Counted from the first letter of the stretch, positions 7,765 through 18,397 are shown. The stretch: DNA of 64,000 bases from Paenibacillus sabuli (GCF_014705605.1 NZ_JACXIZ010000014.1:62001-126000), one strand, 5' to 3'. Notes: a model not told the origin generated them from the sequence alone. A program made the numbers and translations.

Positions 7765-7786
7765 CTGGCTGTCTTTTGACAGCCAG
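7765..7786. other. Perfect 9-bp hairpin without U tract
   Basis: CTGGCTGTC-TTTT-GACAGCCAG is a perfect stem with a four-base loop. Neither strand has a T run next to it, so it is not a standard terminator. It could be part of the small RNA's downstream region or a remnant. Confidence 0.4.
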
Positions 7787-7812
7787 CCAGCAAGATGCGT
7801 AATTAGTTGGAC

Positions 7813-7839
7813 AAAAAAAAACCGCCCTCGAAAGGGCGG
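7813..7839 (-). terminator. Intrinsic terminator of the small RNA
   Basis: Minus-strand CCGCCCT (7839-7833) pairs with AGGGCGG (7828-7822) around a UUCG-type tetraloop, followed by nine T residues. This is one of the strongest terminators in the window. Confidence 0.85.
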
Positions 7840-7891
7840 CTGCACGACAAGTGCAAAGGATTTGGATAGGAGTGGAGAGAAACCATACTGT
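7813..7891 (-). ncRNA. Predicted small regulatory RNA of about 80 nt
   Basis: A consensus promoter and a strong intrinsic terminator bracket about 80 nt that encode no protein with a ribosome binding site. The predicted RNA starts near 7891. It has a C/U-rich, probably single-stranded 5' half (UUUCUCUCCACUCCUAUCC, 7882-7864) that is complementary to GGAG-type sites. A small hairpin UGCAC/GUGCA (7855-7841) and the terminator stem follow. That is the usual architecture of base-pairing Bacillales small RNAs. I recognise no named family. Transcription is inferred from signals only. Confidence 0.6.
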
Positions 7892-7897
7892 ACTTTT

Positions 7898-7926
7898 ATT
7901 ATATGTATCCGTTTTCAACTTGTCAA
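7898..7926 (-). promoter_or_regulatory. Consensus sigma-A promoter of the small RNA
   Basis: TTGACA (7926-7921) and TATAAT (7903-7898) are both perfect and separated by 17 nt, inside an AT-rich stretch unlike the surrounding DNA. The predicted start is near 7891. Confidence 0.8.
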
Positions 7927-7970
7927 TAAGCGTTTTCATTTTTATTGAATTTTTTTCTATTGCATTTTTT

Positions 7971-8040
7971 AAAAAATCGACCGCCTCCCTCCATGAACCC
8001 TCCCATGAAAAAGAGCGTTCAACTTCTGGAAGAAGGCGGT
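7971..8040 (-). terminator. Terminator of tyrA
   Basis: On the minus strand ACCGCCTTCTTCC (8040-8028) pairs over 13 bp, with two G-U pairs, with GGAGGGAGGCGGT (7992-7980). The loop is about 35 nt and is followed by CGATTTTTT. It begins 49 nt past the tyrA stop. Confidence 0.6.
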
Positions 8041-8088
8041 CCTTATGACTGCCACTAGATGCATAGCCCCTGATGCTTGGCCAACCGG

Positions 8089-9180
8089 CTAAAAATGCAC
8101 GGCGTAACCCGATGACTCCAGCAGCTGTGTCGCCGCGTCGAGGTCTTGCTGCTCGCGAAACGACAGCCGCAGCACGCCCGGCACATCCTCCCGGCTCTCG
8201 ATAATCTGGATGTTGCTCAGATTGACGCGGTGCTTGCCCAGCTCTGTCGTAATGCTGCCGATGATGCCCGGATGATCGGGCACGTCGACGTAGCATTCGT
8301 ACAGCGAATGAATCATGCCTTTGCGGCGCTCGGGCAACTGACCGCGAAATTCGCCCGCGCTTCGAAACGATGCCTCGATCGCTTCGGCATCGTCTTGCTC
8401 CAGCATGCGCGCGAACGAGGCAACCTCATGATTCCAATCGCCAAGCAACCGAAGCAGCACCTGCTTGTTATTGAGCAAAATATCCCGCCATACGACCGGA
8501 TCGGCGGAGGCGATCCGGGTAATGTCGCGAAAGCCGCCGGCCGCGAGCGAGCCGTAGATCGGGTCCTGCGCATGATAGCCCCGCACCTGATTGACTAGCG
8601 CGGCGGCTATCATATGCGGCAAATGACTGATCGCGCCGACCACTTCGTCATGTACGCCCGCGTCCATCCGTACGATATGGGCCTTGGTCAGGCGAAGCAG
8701 CGCCGTCAGCCGTTCCACCGCGGATTCAGGCGCATCGGGCTGTGGCGTCAATACATAATAAGCGTTCTCAAACAGATGCGCGCTCGCCGCCTCGACACCC
8801 GATCGCTCGGAGCCGGCCATCGGATGTCCGCCAATGAAGCACGCCTCGCCCAGCTCCAGCCGCGCCGCGCAGGCGCTGACGGACGCCTTGGTGCTGCCTA
8901 CATCGGTAATGATGCAGCCCGGCCGCAGCTGCAATTGTCCCAGTTCCAGCAGGTAAGCCTCCAGACGCCCGACCGGCACGCACAAAAACAGGATATCCGC
9001 CGCCTCCGCCGCTTCCTTCAGCGAGGTCGTCGCATGATCGACGACGCCGCGCTCCATATACTTGCGCACGGAGGACGCGCGCGGTGAGTAGCCGACGACC
9101 CGCATGCCCGGCTGTCCCTTGAAGCACAGCGCCAGCGAACCGCCGATCAGACCGACACCGACAATTGCGATCGTCGTCAT
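8089..9180 (-). CDS. tyrA: Prephenate dehydrogenase
   Basis: Oxidative decarboxylation of prephenate to 4-hydroxyphenylpyruvate in tyrosine synthesis. The 363-residue protein starts at the ATG at 9180, whose first four bases overlap the hisC stop (ATGA). The N-terminal NAD-binding motif GVGLIGGS is at 8-15. The helical catalytic domain contains SHLPHMIAAALVNQ. A C-terminal ACT domain (about 293-363, DVPDHPGIIGSITTELG...) suggests feedback by an aromatic amino acid. It is the last gene of the aromatic cluster and is followed by a terminator. Confidence 0.95.
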   Translation of the reverse strand: MTTIAIVGVGLIGGSLALCFKGQPGMRVVGYSPRASSVRKYMERGVVDHATTSLKEAAEAADILFLCVPVGRLEAYLLELGQLQLRPGCIITDVGSTKASVSACAARLELGEACFIGGHPMAGSERSGVEAASAHLFENAYYVLTPQPDAPESAVERLTALLRLTKAHIVRMDAGVHDEVVGAISHLPHMIAAALVNQVRGYHAQDPIYGSLAAGGFRDITRIASADPVVWRDILLNNKQVLLRLLGDWNHEVASFARMLEQDDAEAIEASFRSAGEFRGQLPERRKGMIHSLYECYVDVPDHPGIIGSITTELGKHRVNLSNIQIIESREDVPGVLRLSFREQQDLDAATQLLESSGYAVHF

Positions 9181-10280
9181 CCCTGGACGCGCACCGCCAA
9201 TTCGTCGAGTACCTGCTCCAGCGCGCCGATGAACGCTTCGTTCTGCTGCTGACTGCCGACCGTGATGCGGATATGGGTCGGGTACAGGTTCCAGCGCGAA
9301 CGCGAAATAATGCCGTGCCGCAGCAAGCCGTCGAACACCTCGGCGGACGGATGGCCGGCATCGAACATGACGAAATTGCCGTACGGCGGGAAATAGGACA
9401 GCCCGAGACGGTCGAATGCCGCGGTCAAGTAGCGCAGCCCTTCGGCATTGCGCGTGCGGCAAGCATCCACAAATGCCTCGTCGGCCAGCGCGGCCCGCGC
9501 CGCCGCCTGGGCAAAGCGGGTCGTGTTAAACGGCTCGCGCACCTGATTGATGCTGCGAATCACCTGCGCGTCGCCGATGCCGTAGCCGATGCGCAGCGAA
9601 GCCAGGCCGTATATTTTGGAGAAGGTGCGGAGCAGCACGAGATTGCGGAAGCGGCGCATCAGGCCGAAACCGTCGGGATAGGCGCTATCGTCGATATACT
9701 CGCAATAGGCCTCGTCCAATACGACCAGAACATCGCCCGGCACTTGTTCCATGAAGGCTTCGACCTCCGCGTGCGTCACGATCGTGCCGGTCGGATTGTT
9801 CGGATTGCAGATCCAGACGATCTTGGTCTTGTCCGTCACACGCGCCAGCATTGCGGGGAGATCATGCTTGCCGTCCTTCAACGGCACTTCGATCACCTTG
9901 GCGTTCTCGATCTCGGCGTTGTGCTTGTATTGCGGGAAGGTCTCGTCGGCCATGATCGTCTCGTCGTCCGGCACGAGGTAAGCCCGCGTCAGCATGAGAA
10001 TGACCTCGTCGGAGCCCGCGCCAAAAATAAGCTGCTCCGGCTCCACACCATGCCGGGCGGCAATATCCGCAGTCAGCGCCACGCTGGCGCCGTCTGGATA
10101 AATGCTCGTGCTCCCGAGCTCGTCGACAATCGCCGCCTTGGCCTTTTCGGAGCATCCGAACGGATTTTCGTTGGAAGCCAGCTTGATGACCTCGGTCAGG
10201 CCGAGCTCGCGCTTGACGTCCTCGACCGGGCGTCCCGGCTGATAGACCGGCAGATGTACAATGTTTGGTTTTGGCTGCAT
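9177..10280 (-). CDS. hisC: Histidinol-phosphate aminotransferase
   Basis: A 367-residue class I/II PLP aminotransferase that converts imidazole-acetol phosphate to histidinol phosphate. In Bacillus the enzyme in this operon also acts on phenylpyruvate and hydroxyphenylpyruvate. Motifs are SNENPFG, CNPNNPTG (158-165), DEAY (189-192) and the PLP lysine K222 in RTFSKIYGLASLR. It sits between trpA and tyrA as in B. subtilis. A terminator lies between trpA and hisC, so hisC-tyrA may be read partly from its own promoter or by read-through. Confidence 0.95.
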   Translation of the reverse strand: MQPKPNIVHLPVYQPGRPVEDVKRELGLTEVIKLASNENPFGCSEKAKAAIVDELGSTSIYPDGASVALTADIAARHGVEPEQLIFGAGSDEVILMLTRAYLVPDDETIMADETFPQYKHNAEIENAKVIEVPLKDGKHDLPAMLARVTDKTKIVWICNPNNPTGTIVTHAEVEAFMEQVPGDVLVVLDEAYCEYIDDSAYPDGFGLMRRFRNLVLLRTFSKIYGLASLRIGYGIGDAQVIRSINQVREPFNTTRFAQAAARAALADEAFVDACRTRNAEGLRYLTAAFDRLGLSYFPPYGNFVMFDAGHPSAEVFDGLLRHGIISRSRWNLYPTHIRITVGSQQQNEAFIGALEQVLDELAVRVQG

Positions 10281-10426
10281 GTACGTTCACCTCATCGGTT
10301 AATTCGATTCCACTTCATACCCGCCTATTGTCTCATATCGAACCGCTGATGAAAAGCTTTTCTCTCGCCTGCCGTTCGCCTGCGCCAAGCACACGACTTG
10401 AAACCGGACAAGCTATGGAAGCAGCG

Positions 10427-10453
10427 AAAAGGCCGCCCCTATCGGGACGGCCT
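10427..10453 (-). terminator. Terminator after trpA
   Basis: Minus-strand AGGCCGTCCC (10453-10444) pairs with GGGGCGGCCT (10439-10430) with one G-U pair and a GATA loop, followed by TTTT. The short T run suggests partial termination, allowing some read-through into hisC-tyrA. Confidence 0.65.
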
Positions 10454-10470
10454 CCAATTCGCCTGACGCA

Positions 10471-11263
10471 TCAGCTTCTCAGCTGCCTCACAAAATCACC
10501 GACCTGTGCCAATCCCTCGGCGCGCGTCTCTTGCTTGGTCAGCAGCGGCAGCGTCTCCTCGATCCGGCGCACAATCGCGCTGCCGACGACAACGCCGTCG
10601 CATTGCTCGCCGAAGCGGCGCACTTGCTCCGGCGTGGAGATGCCGAATCCGATCGCGATCGGAAGCGTCGTCGCCTCGCGCACCCCGAGCAGAAATTCGT
10701 CCAGTCCGGCGTGAAAGTCGGAACGCACGCCCGTGACGCCCAGCGAGGAAACGCAATAGACGAACCCGCGCGCACGCGAAGCAATGTGCGCCACGCGCGC
10801 GCTCGAGGTCGGCGCCACCAGCGGAATCAGATGGATGTCTGCGGCCTCCGCAAGCTCGCGCACCTCGCCGTCCTCCTCGATCGGCAGATCGGGGATAATG
10901 AGTCCGCTGATGTCGTGCGCCTTGACGAGCTCGAAGAAGCGATCCAGGCCGAGCTGCAAGATCGGATTAAAATACGAGAACAGAATGAAAGGCAGCTCTG
11001 CCCCGGCCACCCGCGCCTCGGAGGCGACCCGGATGCAATCCTCGACCGTGATGCGATGCTCCAGCGCGCGCGCAGAGGCGCGCTGGATCACCGGCCCGTC
11101 GGCCAGCGGATCGGAATACGGCACGCCCAGCTCGATCATGCTTGCCCCGGCCGCCTCTAATTCACGAATCAAGCCAATCGTCGTCTCGCGATCGGGATCG
11201 CCGACTGTCAGGAACGGAATCAGCGCCGTCTCGCCGCGCTCGCGCAGCTGCGCAAAAGCCGCG

Positions 11264-11277
<14 letters not shown>
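10471..11277 (-). CDS. trpA: Tryptophan synthase alpha subunit
   Basis: Cleaves indole-3-glycerol phosphate to indole, which is channelled to TrpB. The 268-residue TIM barrel has [10 protein letters not shown], the catalytic Glu in [11 protein letters not shown] and the catalytic Asp region [10 protein letters not shown] (the Asp itself lies in the loops that follow). The start at 11277 (MNRIDAAF) fits the usual N-terminus; an ATG at 11283 and a GTG at 11286 are alternatives. It overlaps the end of trpB by 14 nt. The ribosome binding site GGGGGTGA lies inside trpB. Confidence 0.95.
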
Positions 11278-12465
<1,188 letters not shown>

Positions 12466-12469
<4 letters not shown>

Positions 12470-13149
12470 GCCTGCTTCACCCTTTCCACAAACTCCCTGA
12501 TCTTGTCGATATCCTTGATGCCGTCCGTCTCGACGCCGCCGGAGACGTCCACACCGTCGGGACGATGCTCTGCCAGCAATCGTCCGACATTGCCCGCATG
12601 AAGACCGCCCGCGGCAAAAAGCGGCACGCCCAGCCGCGCCGCCGCCTCGCGGTAAGGCCCCAGCGCCGCCCAGTCGAACGTGCGGCCCGTGCCGCCGCCC
12701 GCCGTGTCGACCAGCGCCGCGTCGATGACGCCGCGATAATCGGCCAGGCGCTGTGCGCCGGCCCTCGCGCTAGACGCGTTCGGCTCGCGCTCGCCCTCCC
12801 GCACGTGGAAGACCTTCCATACCTGCCGGCCCAGCCGCTCGCGCACCAGAGCGCACAAGGCCGGCGTCTCGTCGCCGTGCAGCTGCACGATATCCAGCGG
12901 CACGCGCGCCGCGATGTCGGCGAGCTGCTCGAACTCGGGATTCACGAACACGCCCGCCACGAGCGGCGCCGCCCCCTCCGCGCCGTCTGCGAGCTGCCGC
13001 ACCGCTGTCGCGAGCCGAGCCGCCGTCGCCGGATCGACCTGGCGGCGGCTCTGCGCGAAGATGAGGCCGATCACATCGATCGGCAGCCCCTTCATTGCCG
13101 CGATGGTCCGCTCGTCGCGCATGCCGCATACTTTGATACGGGCGCTCAT
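12466..13149 (-). CDS. trpF: Phosphoribosylanthranilate isomerase
   Basis: Isomerises phosphoribosylanthranilate to the carboxyphenylamino-deoxyribulose phosphate used by TrpC. The 227-residue TIM barrel has the catalytic Cys in KVCGM (residue 8) and the phosphate-binding [12 protein letters not shown] and [11 protein letters not shown]. It is joined to both neighbours by ATGA overlaps, so trpC, trpF and trpB are translationally coupled. It has more Ala and Arg than its neighbours. Confidence 0.95.
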
Positions 13150-13943
13150 CGCGATTCGACCGGACCCATCAGCGCCTCGACCGCCGCCCCGACATCGGGC
13201 TGACGCATGAAGTGCTCGCCAATCAGCACGCCGCGCGCGCCGGTCTGAGCCAGATAAGCGATATCGTCCGGGCCGGCGATGCCGCTCTCGCTGATGACCG
13301 TCGTGCCTCCCGGCACGAGTCCGATCAGCTCTTCGGTGGTCCGCAGATCGGTGACGAAGCTGCGCAGATCGCGGTTATTGATGCCGATCAGCGTTGCTTT
13401 GTTCAGCTCCAGCACCGCTTCCAGCTCTTCGCGGTCGTGGACCTCGACCAGCACGTCCATGCCAAGCGACTTGGCCAGGTCGTAATATTCATTCAATTGC
13501 GCCGAGGTGAGAATCGCGGCAATCAGCAGCACGGCATCGGCGCCGATGACACGCGCTTCGTAGACCTGGCGATAATCGATGATGAAGTCCTTGCGCAGCA
13601 GCGGCAGCTTCACCTGCTCGCGCACATACGCCAGATCATTATTGGAGCCTTGGAAAAAATCGCGGTCGGTCAGCACCGAGATGCAGTCCGCCCCGGCCGC
13701 TTCATACGCGGCCGCGAGCTGCGCCGGGTCAAAATCGGCGCGAATCAAGCCCTTGGAGGGCGAGGCTTTCTTCACCTCGGCAATGAGGCCCATCCCGCGC
13801 TTGCGGCGTGCGGTGAGCGCCGTCTCGAATCCAAGGCAGTCCGGCTTGGCGGCAATGATTTTTTCAAAAACCGGACGCTCGAAGCGGGCGGCCAGATCAT
13901 CCACTTCCTTGCGTTTGGCCGCGATAATTTTATCTAGAAACAT
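13146..13943 (-). CDS. trpC: Indole-3-glycerol-phosphate synthase
   Basis: Closes the indole ring in tryptophan synthesis. The 265-residue TIM barrel shows EVKKASPSKG, the catalytic Lys of LLRKDFIIDYRQVYEA and the C-terminal VISESGI and GVLIGEHFMR. It starts at the ATG at 13943 with AGGAGAGC upstream and overlaps the end of trpD by 14 nt. Confidence 0.96.
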   Translation of the reverse strand: MFLDKIIAAKRKEVDDLAARFERPVFEKIIAAKPDCLGFETALTARRKRGMGLIAEVKKASPSKGLIRADFDPAQLAAAYEAAGADCISVLTDRDFFQGSNNDLAYVREQVKLPLLRKDFIIDYRQVYEARVIGADAVLLIAAILTSAQLNEYYDLAKSLGMDVLVEVHDREELEAVLELNKATLIGINNRDLRSFVTDLRTTEELIGLVPGGTTVISESGIAGPDDIAYLAQTGARGVLIGEHFMRQPDVGAAVEALMGPVESR

Positions 13944-14979
13944 GGGTCAGCTCTCCTGTCGTGCGAATTAGCTGCTCCAGCTTTTGCGCAGCTTTTCCGT
14001 TGTCAATCAGTGCAAGCGCCTGGGCGACGCCTTCCTTGAGCGTGCCCGAGCGCTCACCTACATAGAGACACGCTCCCGCGTTCAGAGCCACGATATCGCG
14101 GTAGCCGCCGCGCTCTGTCCCCTCCAGCACGGCGCGAATCAGCCGCGCATTGAGCTGCGCGTCGCCGCCGGCCACCTCGCTCAGCGCATGACGGTCCACG
14201 CCGAGCGCCTCGGGCTCGATATCGTACGTGCGGATCGCGCCGCCTCGCAGCTCGGAGATCTGCGTCGGCGCCGACACGCTGATCTCGTCGAGCCCGTCAT
14301 GACTGCTCACGATCATCGCCTGCGCCAGTCCGAGCTGCTGCAGCACGCGCGCCACCGTCTCCGTACGCGAGCGGTCGTAGATGCCGAGCAGCTGGCGATC
14401 GGCGCCGGCCGGATTCGTCAGCGGGCCCAGCATGTTGAAGATCGTCCGGATGCCCAGCTCCTTGCGCGGGCCCGCCGCATGGCGCAGCGAGGGATGGTAC
14501 AACTGCGCGAACATGAAGCAGATGCCGATCTCCTCCAGGCAGCGGCCGGCCTGCTCGGCCGTCAGCGTAATGTCCACGCCGAGCGCCTCCAGCACATCCG
14601 CGCTGCCGGCGCGTCCGGACATCGCCCGGTTGCCGTGCTTGGCCACCCGGATGCCGCCGGAGGCGGCGATGATGGCCGAAGCGGTCGACACGTTGAACTT
14701 GTGAATGCCGGAGCCGCCTGTGCCGCATGTATCGAGCAGCCCGCGCTGCTCCGTTTGCACCCGATTGGACTTGGCGCGCATTACCTCTGCGAAGCCGGCG
14801 ATTTCATCGGCCGTTTCGCCCTTCATCCGCAGCGCGGCCGCGAGCGCGCCGATCTGCGCGGGCGTCGCCGCGCCGTCCATGATTTGCGTCATAACCGCCG
14901 CCGCTTGCTCGCGGGACAGGTGCTCGCCCTGCACCAGGCGATTCAGCAGCTGCGGGATTGCGATCGTCTCTACCGTCAT
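13930..14979 (-). CDS. trpD: Anthranilate phosphoribosyltransferase
   Basis: Transfers phosphoribose from PRPP to anthranilate. The true start is the ATG at 14979 (MTVETIAIPQLLNRL), which has AAGGAGGAG at good spacing; the longer upstream frame overlaps trpE and is not homologous. The 349-residue protein has the PRPP loop DTCGTGGSG, KHGNRAMSG and a C-terminal domain with ALNAGACLYV. No trpG gene lies between it and trpE. Confidence 0.96.
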   Translation of the reverse strand: MTVETIAIPQLLNRLVQGEHLSREQAAAVMTQIMDGAATPAQIGALAAALRMKGETADEIAGFAEVMRAKSNRVQTEQRGLLDTCGTGGSGIHKFNVSTASAIIAASGGIRVAKHGNRAMSGRAGSADVLEALGVDITLTAEQAGRCLEEIGICFMFAQLYHPSLRHAAGPRKELGIRTIFNMLGPLTNPAGADRQLLGIYDRSRTETVARVLQQLGLAQAMIVSSHDGLDEISVSAPTQISELRGGAIRTYDIEPEALGVDRHALSEVAGGDAQLNARLIRAVLEGTERGGYRDIVALNAGACLYVGERSGTLKEGVAQALALIDNGKAAQKLEQLIRTTGELTHVSR

Positions 14980-15010
14980 CCGACTCTCCTCCTTATAGCT
15001 GTGATGCACA

Positions 15011-16564
15011 TTAGCTTCGCAAGTAATAATCCATGTTCGTGACGGCGTCCGGCTCGCCTTTTTTGACGGGGAAGATGGCCTCCGCCGCGCGGATCGCCTT
15101 GAGCAGCGCCATCGCCTTGTTGCGCGTTTCCTCGTATTCGTTTTCCGGTATCGAGTCCCACACGATGCCTGCTCCGGCCTGCACATAGGCGCGGCCGTGC
15201 TTGAATATGATCGTCCGTATCGTAATGCAGGTGTTGAGCGCGCCGCCAAAACCGAGATAGCCGATCGCGCCGGCGTAAGCGCCGCGGGCTTCGTTCTCCA
15301 GCTCGGCGATGATCTCCATGGCGCGCAGCTTCGGCGCGCCGGACACGGTTCCCGCGGGCAAGCAAGAGATGAAGGCGTCAAAAAAATCCTTGTCCTTGCG
15401 CAGCCTTCCCGTTACGTTGGAGACGATGTGCATCACATGCGAGTAGCGTTCGATCTCCATGTACGTGTCGCAATTGACCGAGCCGAATTCGCTCACGCGT
15501 CCGATGTCGTTGCGGCCCAGATCGACCAGCATCAGATGCTCGGCCCGCTCCTTCTCGTCGGCCAGCAGCTCCGCTTCGTAAGCCGCATCCTCCTCGGGCG
15601 TGCGGCCGCGCGGGCGCGTGCCGGCGATCGGACGCGTCTCCACCCGCTCGCCGTCCACCTTGACCAGCGCCTCGGGCGAGGTGCCGACGATCACTTCATC
15701 GTCCATCTTCAGGTAGTACATGTACGGCGACGGATTCATCGTTCGCAGCACCCGGTATACATGGAGCGGATCCACCGATGTCTCGATGTTGAAGCGCTGC
15801 GACAGCACGACCTGGAAGATGTCGCCTGCACGAATGTAATCTTTCGCTTGCTCGACATTGGCGATATACTCGGCCTTCGTCATATTGGACTGCACGTCGC
15901 CGAGTTCCGGATTCGCGGGCGCCGCGCCCCCGGCCATGACCGGCACGGCGGCGGGCTGCTGCAGCCGCTCGATCGTCGCGGCGATGGCCGCGGTCGTGCG
16001 GTCGTAGGCGGCGGTAATTTGTTCGTCGGTCGCGCCGTCGGCGATGTGTACGTTGCCGACCACCTGCACCTGCTGCTTGAAGTGGTCGAACACAATAACC
16101 TGGTCGCAAAACATGAATTGCAGATCGTTCATCTGCAAATCGTCAATGCGATGCGGCGGCAGCTTTTCGTAATATTGCAGCAGGTCGTATCCGAAAAAAC
16201 CGACCGCGCCTCCCGTAAACGACGGCAGATCCTCCAATGCCGGACTGCGGTAGCCGCGCAGCTTCGCTTTGAGCAGCTCCAGCGGACGCTCCTTGGCCAC
16301 TGTGCGCTGACCGCCCTGCTCGATGATCATTTCGCCGTTTTTGCCGTACACCATCATGAACGGATTGGTGCCGATGAAGGAATAGCGGGCCCACTTGACC
16401 CCGCCCTCCACGCTTTCCAGTAAAAACGCACGCGGTTCGCGGTAAAAATGCTGAAACAACCGAATTGGCGTCTCGGTGTCGGCCATCACATGCCGGACAA
16501 TCGGAATTAGATTGTAGCGGTCCGCCATGCCGATGACGCGCTGCAATTCGTCTGCACTTGCCAT
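15011..16564 (-). CDS. trpE: Anthranilate synthase component I
   Basis: Makes anthranilate from chorismate, using ammonia from a glutaminase subunit that is not encoded here. The start is the ATG at 16564 with AAGGAAGGGATC upstream, giving 517 residues. The N-terminal LLESVEGGVKWARYSFIG holds the tryptophan-feedback LLES motif. The chorismate-binding domain has IAGTRPRG and PAGTVSGAPKLRAMEI. It is the first trp gene, behind the TRAP-type leader. In Bacillus the missing glutaminase is the shared PabA/TrpG of the folate operon; the same is inferred here. Confidence 0.96.
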   Translation of the reverse strand: MASADELQRVIGMADRYNLIPIVRHVMADTETPIRLFQHFYREPRAFLLESVEGGVKWARYSFIGTNPFMMVYGKNGEMIIEQGGQRTVAKERPLELLKAKLRGYRSPALEDLPSFTGGAVGFFGYDLLQYYEKLPPHRIDDLQMNDLQFMFCDQVIVFDHFKQQVQVVGNVHIADGATDEQITAAYDRTTAAIAATIERLQQPAAVPVMAGGAAPANPELGDVQSNMTKAEYIANVEQAKDYIRAGDIFQVVLSQRFNIETSVDPLHVYRVLRTMNPSPYMYYLKMDDEVIVGTSPEALVKVDGERVETRPIAGTRPRGRTPEEDAAYEAELLADEKERAEHLMLVDLGRNDIGRVSEFGSVNCDTYMEIERYSHVMHIVSNVTGRLRKDKDFFDAFISCLPAGTVSGAPKLRAMEIIAELENEARGAYAGAIGYLGFGGALNTCITIRTIIFKHGRAYVQAGAGIVWDSIPENEYEETRNKAMALLKAIRAAEAIFPVKKGEPDAVTNMDYYLRS

Positions 16565-16637
16565 CCCTGATCCCTTCCTTCTCCGTTTACGGGTAATGTC
16601 GTATAGCCGAGCAGGTCGCATACGCTCCAGGACGAAT

Positions 16638-16664
16638 AAAAAGCCCCTGCCGCAGGGCAGGGGC
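16638..16664 (-). terminator. trp leader attenuator
   Basis: RNA stem GCCCCUGCC (16664-16656) pairs with GGCAGGGGC (16651-16643) around CUGC, followed by UUUUUAUU. It lies between the trp promoter and trpE, so it can only act as an attenuator. An upstream CAGGGCAG (16744-16737) is complementary over 8 bases to CUGCCCUG (16660-16653) in the 5' arm and could form an antiterminator. Confidence 0.85.
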
Positions 16665-16785
16665 ATGAATGGATGAGATCAAGTTGGCCATGTCGAAAGG
16701 AAATGCCAAACACAGGCTGCGATTGGGTGCCTGCCTCTGCCCTGTCGGCAAACGGCCAGGCTGCTCTCGCCCCGTGGTCGAACAT

Positions 16786-16849
16786 CTCTGCTGCACTCGT
16801 CTCGGCTCTTGCTCAATCCTCTGCTCTGCTCGGCTCTTGCTACTGGCTA
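16786..16849 (-). promoter_or_regulatory. TRAP (MtrB) binding site in the trp leader RNA
   Basis: The leader has eleven (G/U)AG triplets in 64 nt. They are UAG at 16849 and 16842, then GAG at 16836, 16831, 16826, 16821, 16814, 16808, 16803, 16798 and 16788 (first base given). Spacers are mostly 2-3 nt; a CAG fills the last wide gap. This is the spacing that lets RNA wrap the eleven-subunit TRAP ring in B. subtilis. The TRAP gene itself is at 26964-27185. It should lower trp transcription when tryptophan is plentiful. Confidence 0.88.
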
Positions 16850-16869
16850 AATCATCTATGCTTGCTCTG

Positions 16870-16898
16870 ACTATACACCAGCGCCGCAGTCACGTCAA
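16870..16898 (-). promoter_or_regulatory. Predicted trp operon promoter
   Basis: TTGACG (16898-16893) and TATAGT (16875-16870) are separated by 17 nt, beginning 24 nt past the aroH stop. Transcription would start near 16863 and enter the TRAP site at once, giving a leader of about 300 nt. Confidence 0.8.
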
Positions 16899-16921
16899 GC
16901 GCGGCTGCGCGTCCGCCGAGC

Positions 16922-17296
16922 TTAGCGCGGACCTGCCGCAAGATCGGGCCGCAGTCGAATCGCTTCCCCGAGATAGACATGACGCACCTCGGATTGCTTC
17001 TTGTCCGTATTGAACAGCACCATCAACCGGATGCACCGTTCCAGACTGCCCTTGACCGGCACCTCCAACGCGCACATCAGCGGCACCAGCTCCCAGCCGG
17101 GCATCTGGCGGATCGCCGCAGCCGGAAACGTCTCGTCCAGATCGCCGGTTACGGTGACAAAAACGCTGCAAATGTCGTCCGGCACGATCGCATTGTCGGC
17201 GATGATGCCGTCCAGCAATTCTCGCGTCGCTTGCAGAATCGTCTGCTCCTCGTTACGGTCAACCGTGATTGCCCCTCGAATCCCCCGCACGCTCAT
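16922..17296 (-). CDS. aroH: Chorismate mutase, AroH type
   Basis: Monofunctional chorismate mutase making prephenate. The 124-residue protein has the AroH-class RGIRGAIT, the active-site region DDICSVFVTVTGDLDETFP and the C-terminal RHVYLGEAIRLRPD. I start it at the ATG at 17296, ten bases past an AGGAGG that overlaps the end of aroB. A TTG at 17305 is in frame but too close to the site. It is third in aroC-aroB-aroH. Confidence 0.93.
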   Translation of the reverse strand: MSVRGIRGAITVDRNEEQTILQATRELLDGIIADNAIVPDDICSVFVTVTGDLDETFPAAAIRQMPGWELVPLMCALEVPVKGSLERCIRLMVLFNTDKKQSEVRHVYLGEAIRLRPDLAAGPR

Positions 17297-17301
17297 GCTG
17301 C

Positions 17302-18396
<1,095 letters not shown>

Positions 18397-18397
18397 G

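Larger units (their letters stand above)
7144..8088. other. 945-bp gene-poor region between the sigma gene and tyrA
   Basis: No credible protein gene lies here: frames are short, lack ribosome binding sites and do not resemble any family. It holds a palindromic repeat unit (7525-7664), a perfect hairpin (7765-7786), a small-RNA unit (7813-7926) and the tyrA terminator (7971-8040). The stretch 7144-7520 shows only the sigma-gene leader. In B. subtilis the genes after tyrA are aroE and ypiA; neither is present. Confidence 0.7.

Noticed and set aside
7971-8040. T-box or other riboswitch near tyrA
   Set aside because: No T-box AGGGTGGNACCGCG motif or other conserved core. The hairpin is downstream of tyrA and fits a terminator.
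7547-8296. Minus-strand 249-codon frame over the tyrA end and the gap
   Set aside because: It crosses the tyrA stop region, terminator and small-RNA promoter and has no conserved content.
9165-10349. Plus-strand frame of about 394 codons opposite hisC
   Set aside because: Antisense shadow; hisC on the other strand has all its motifs.
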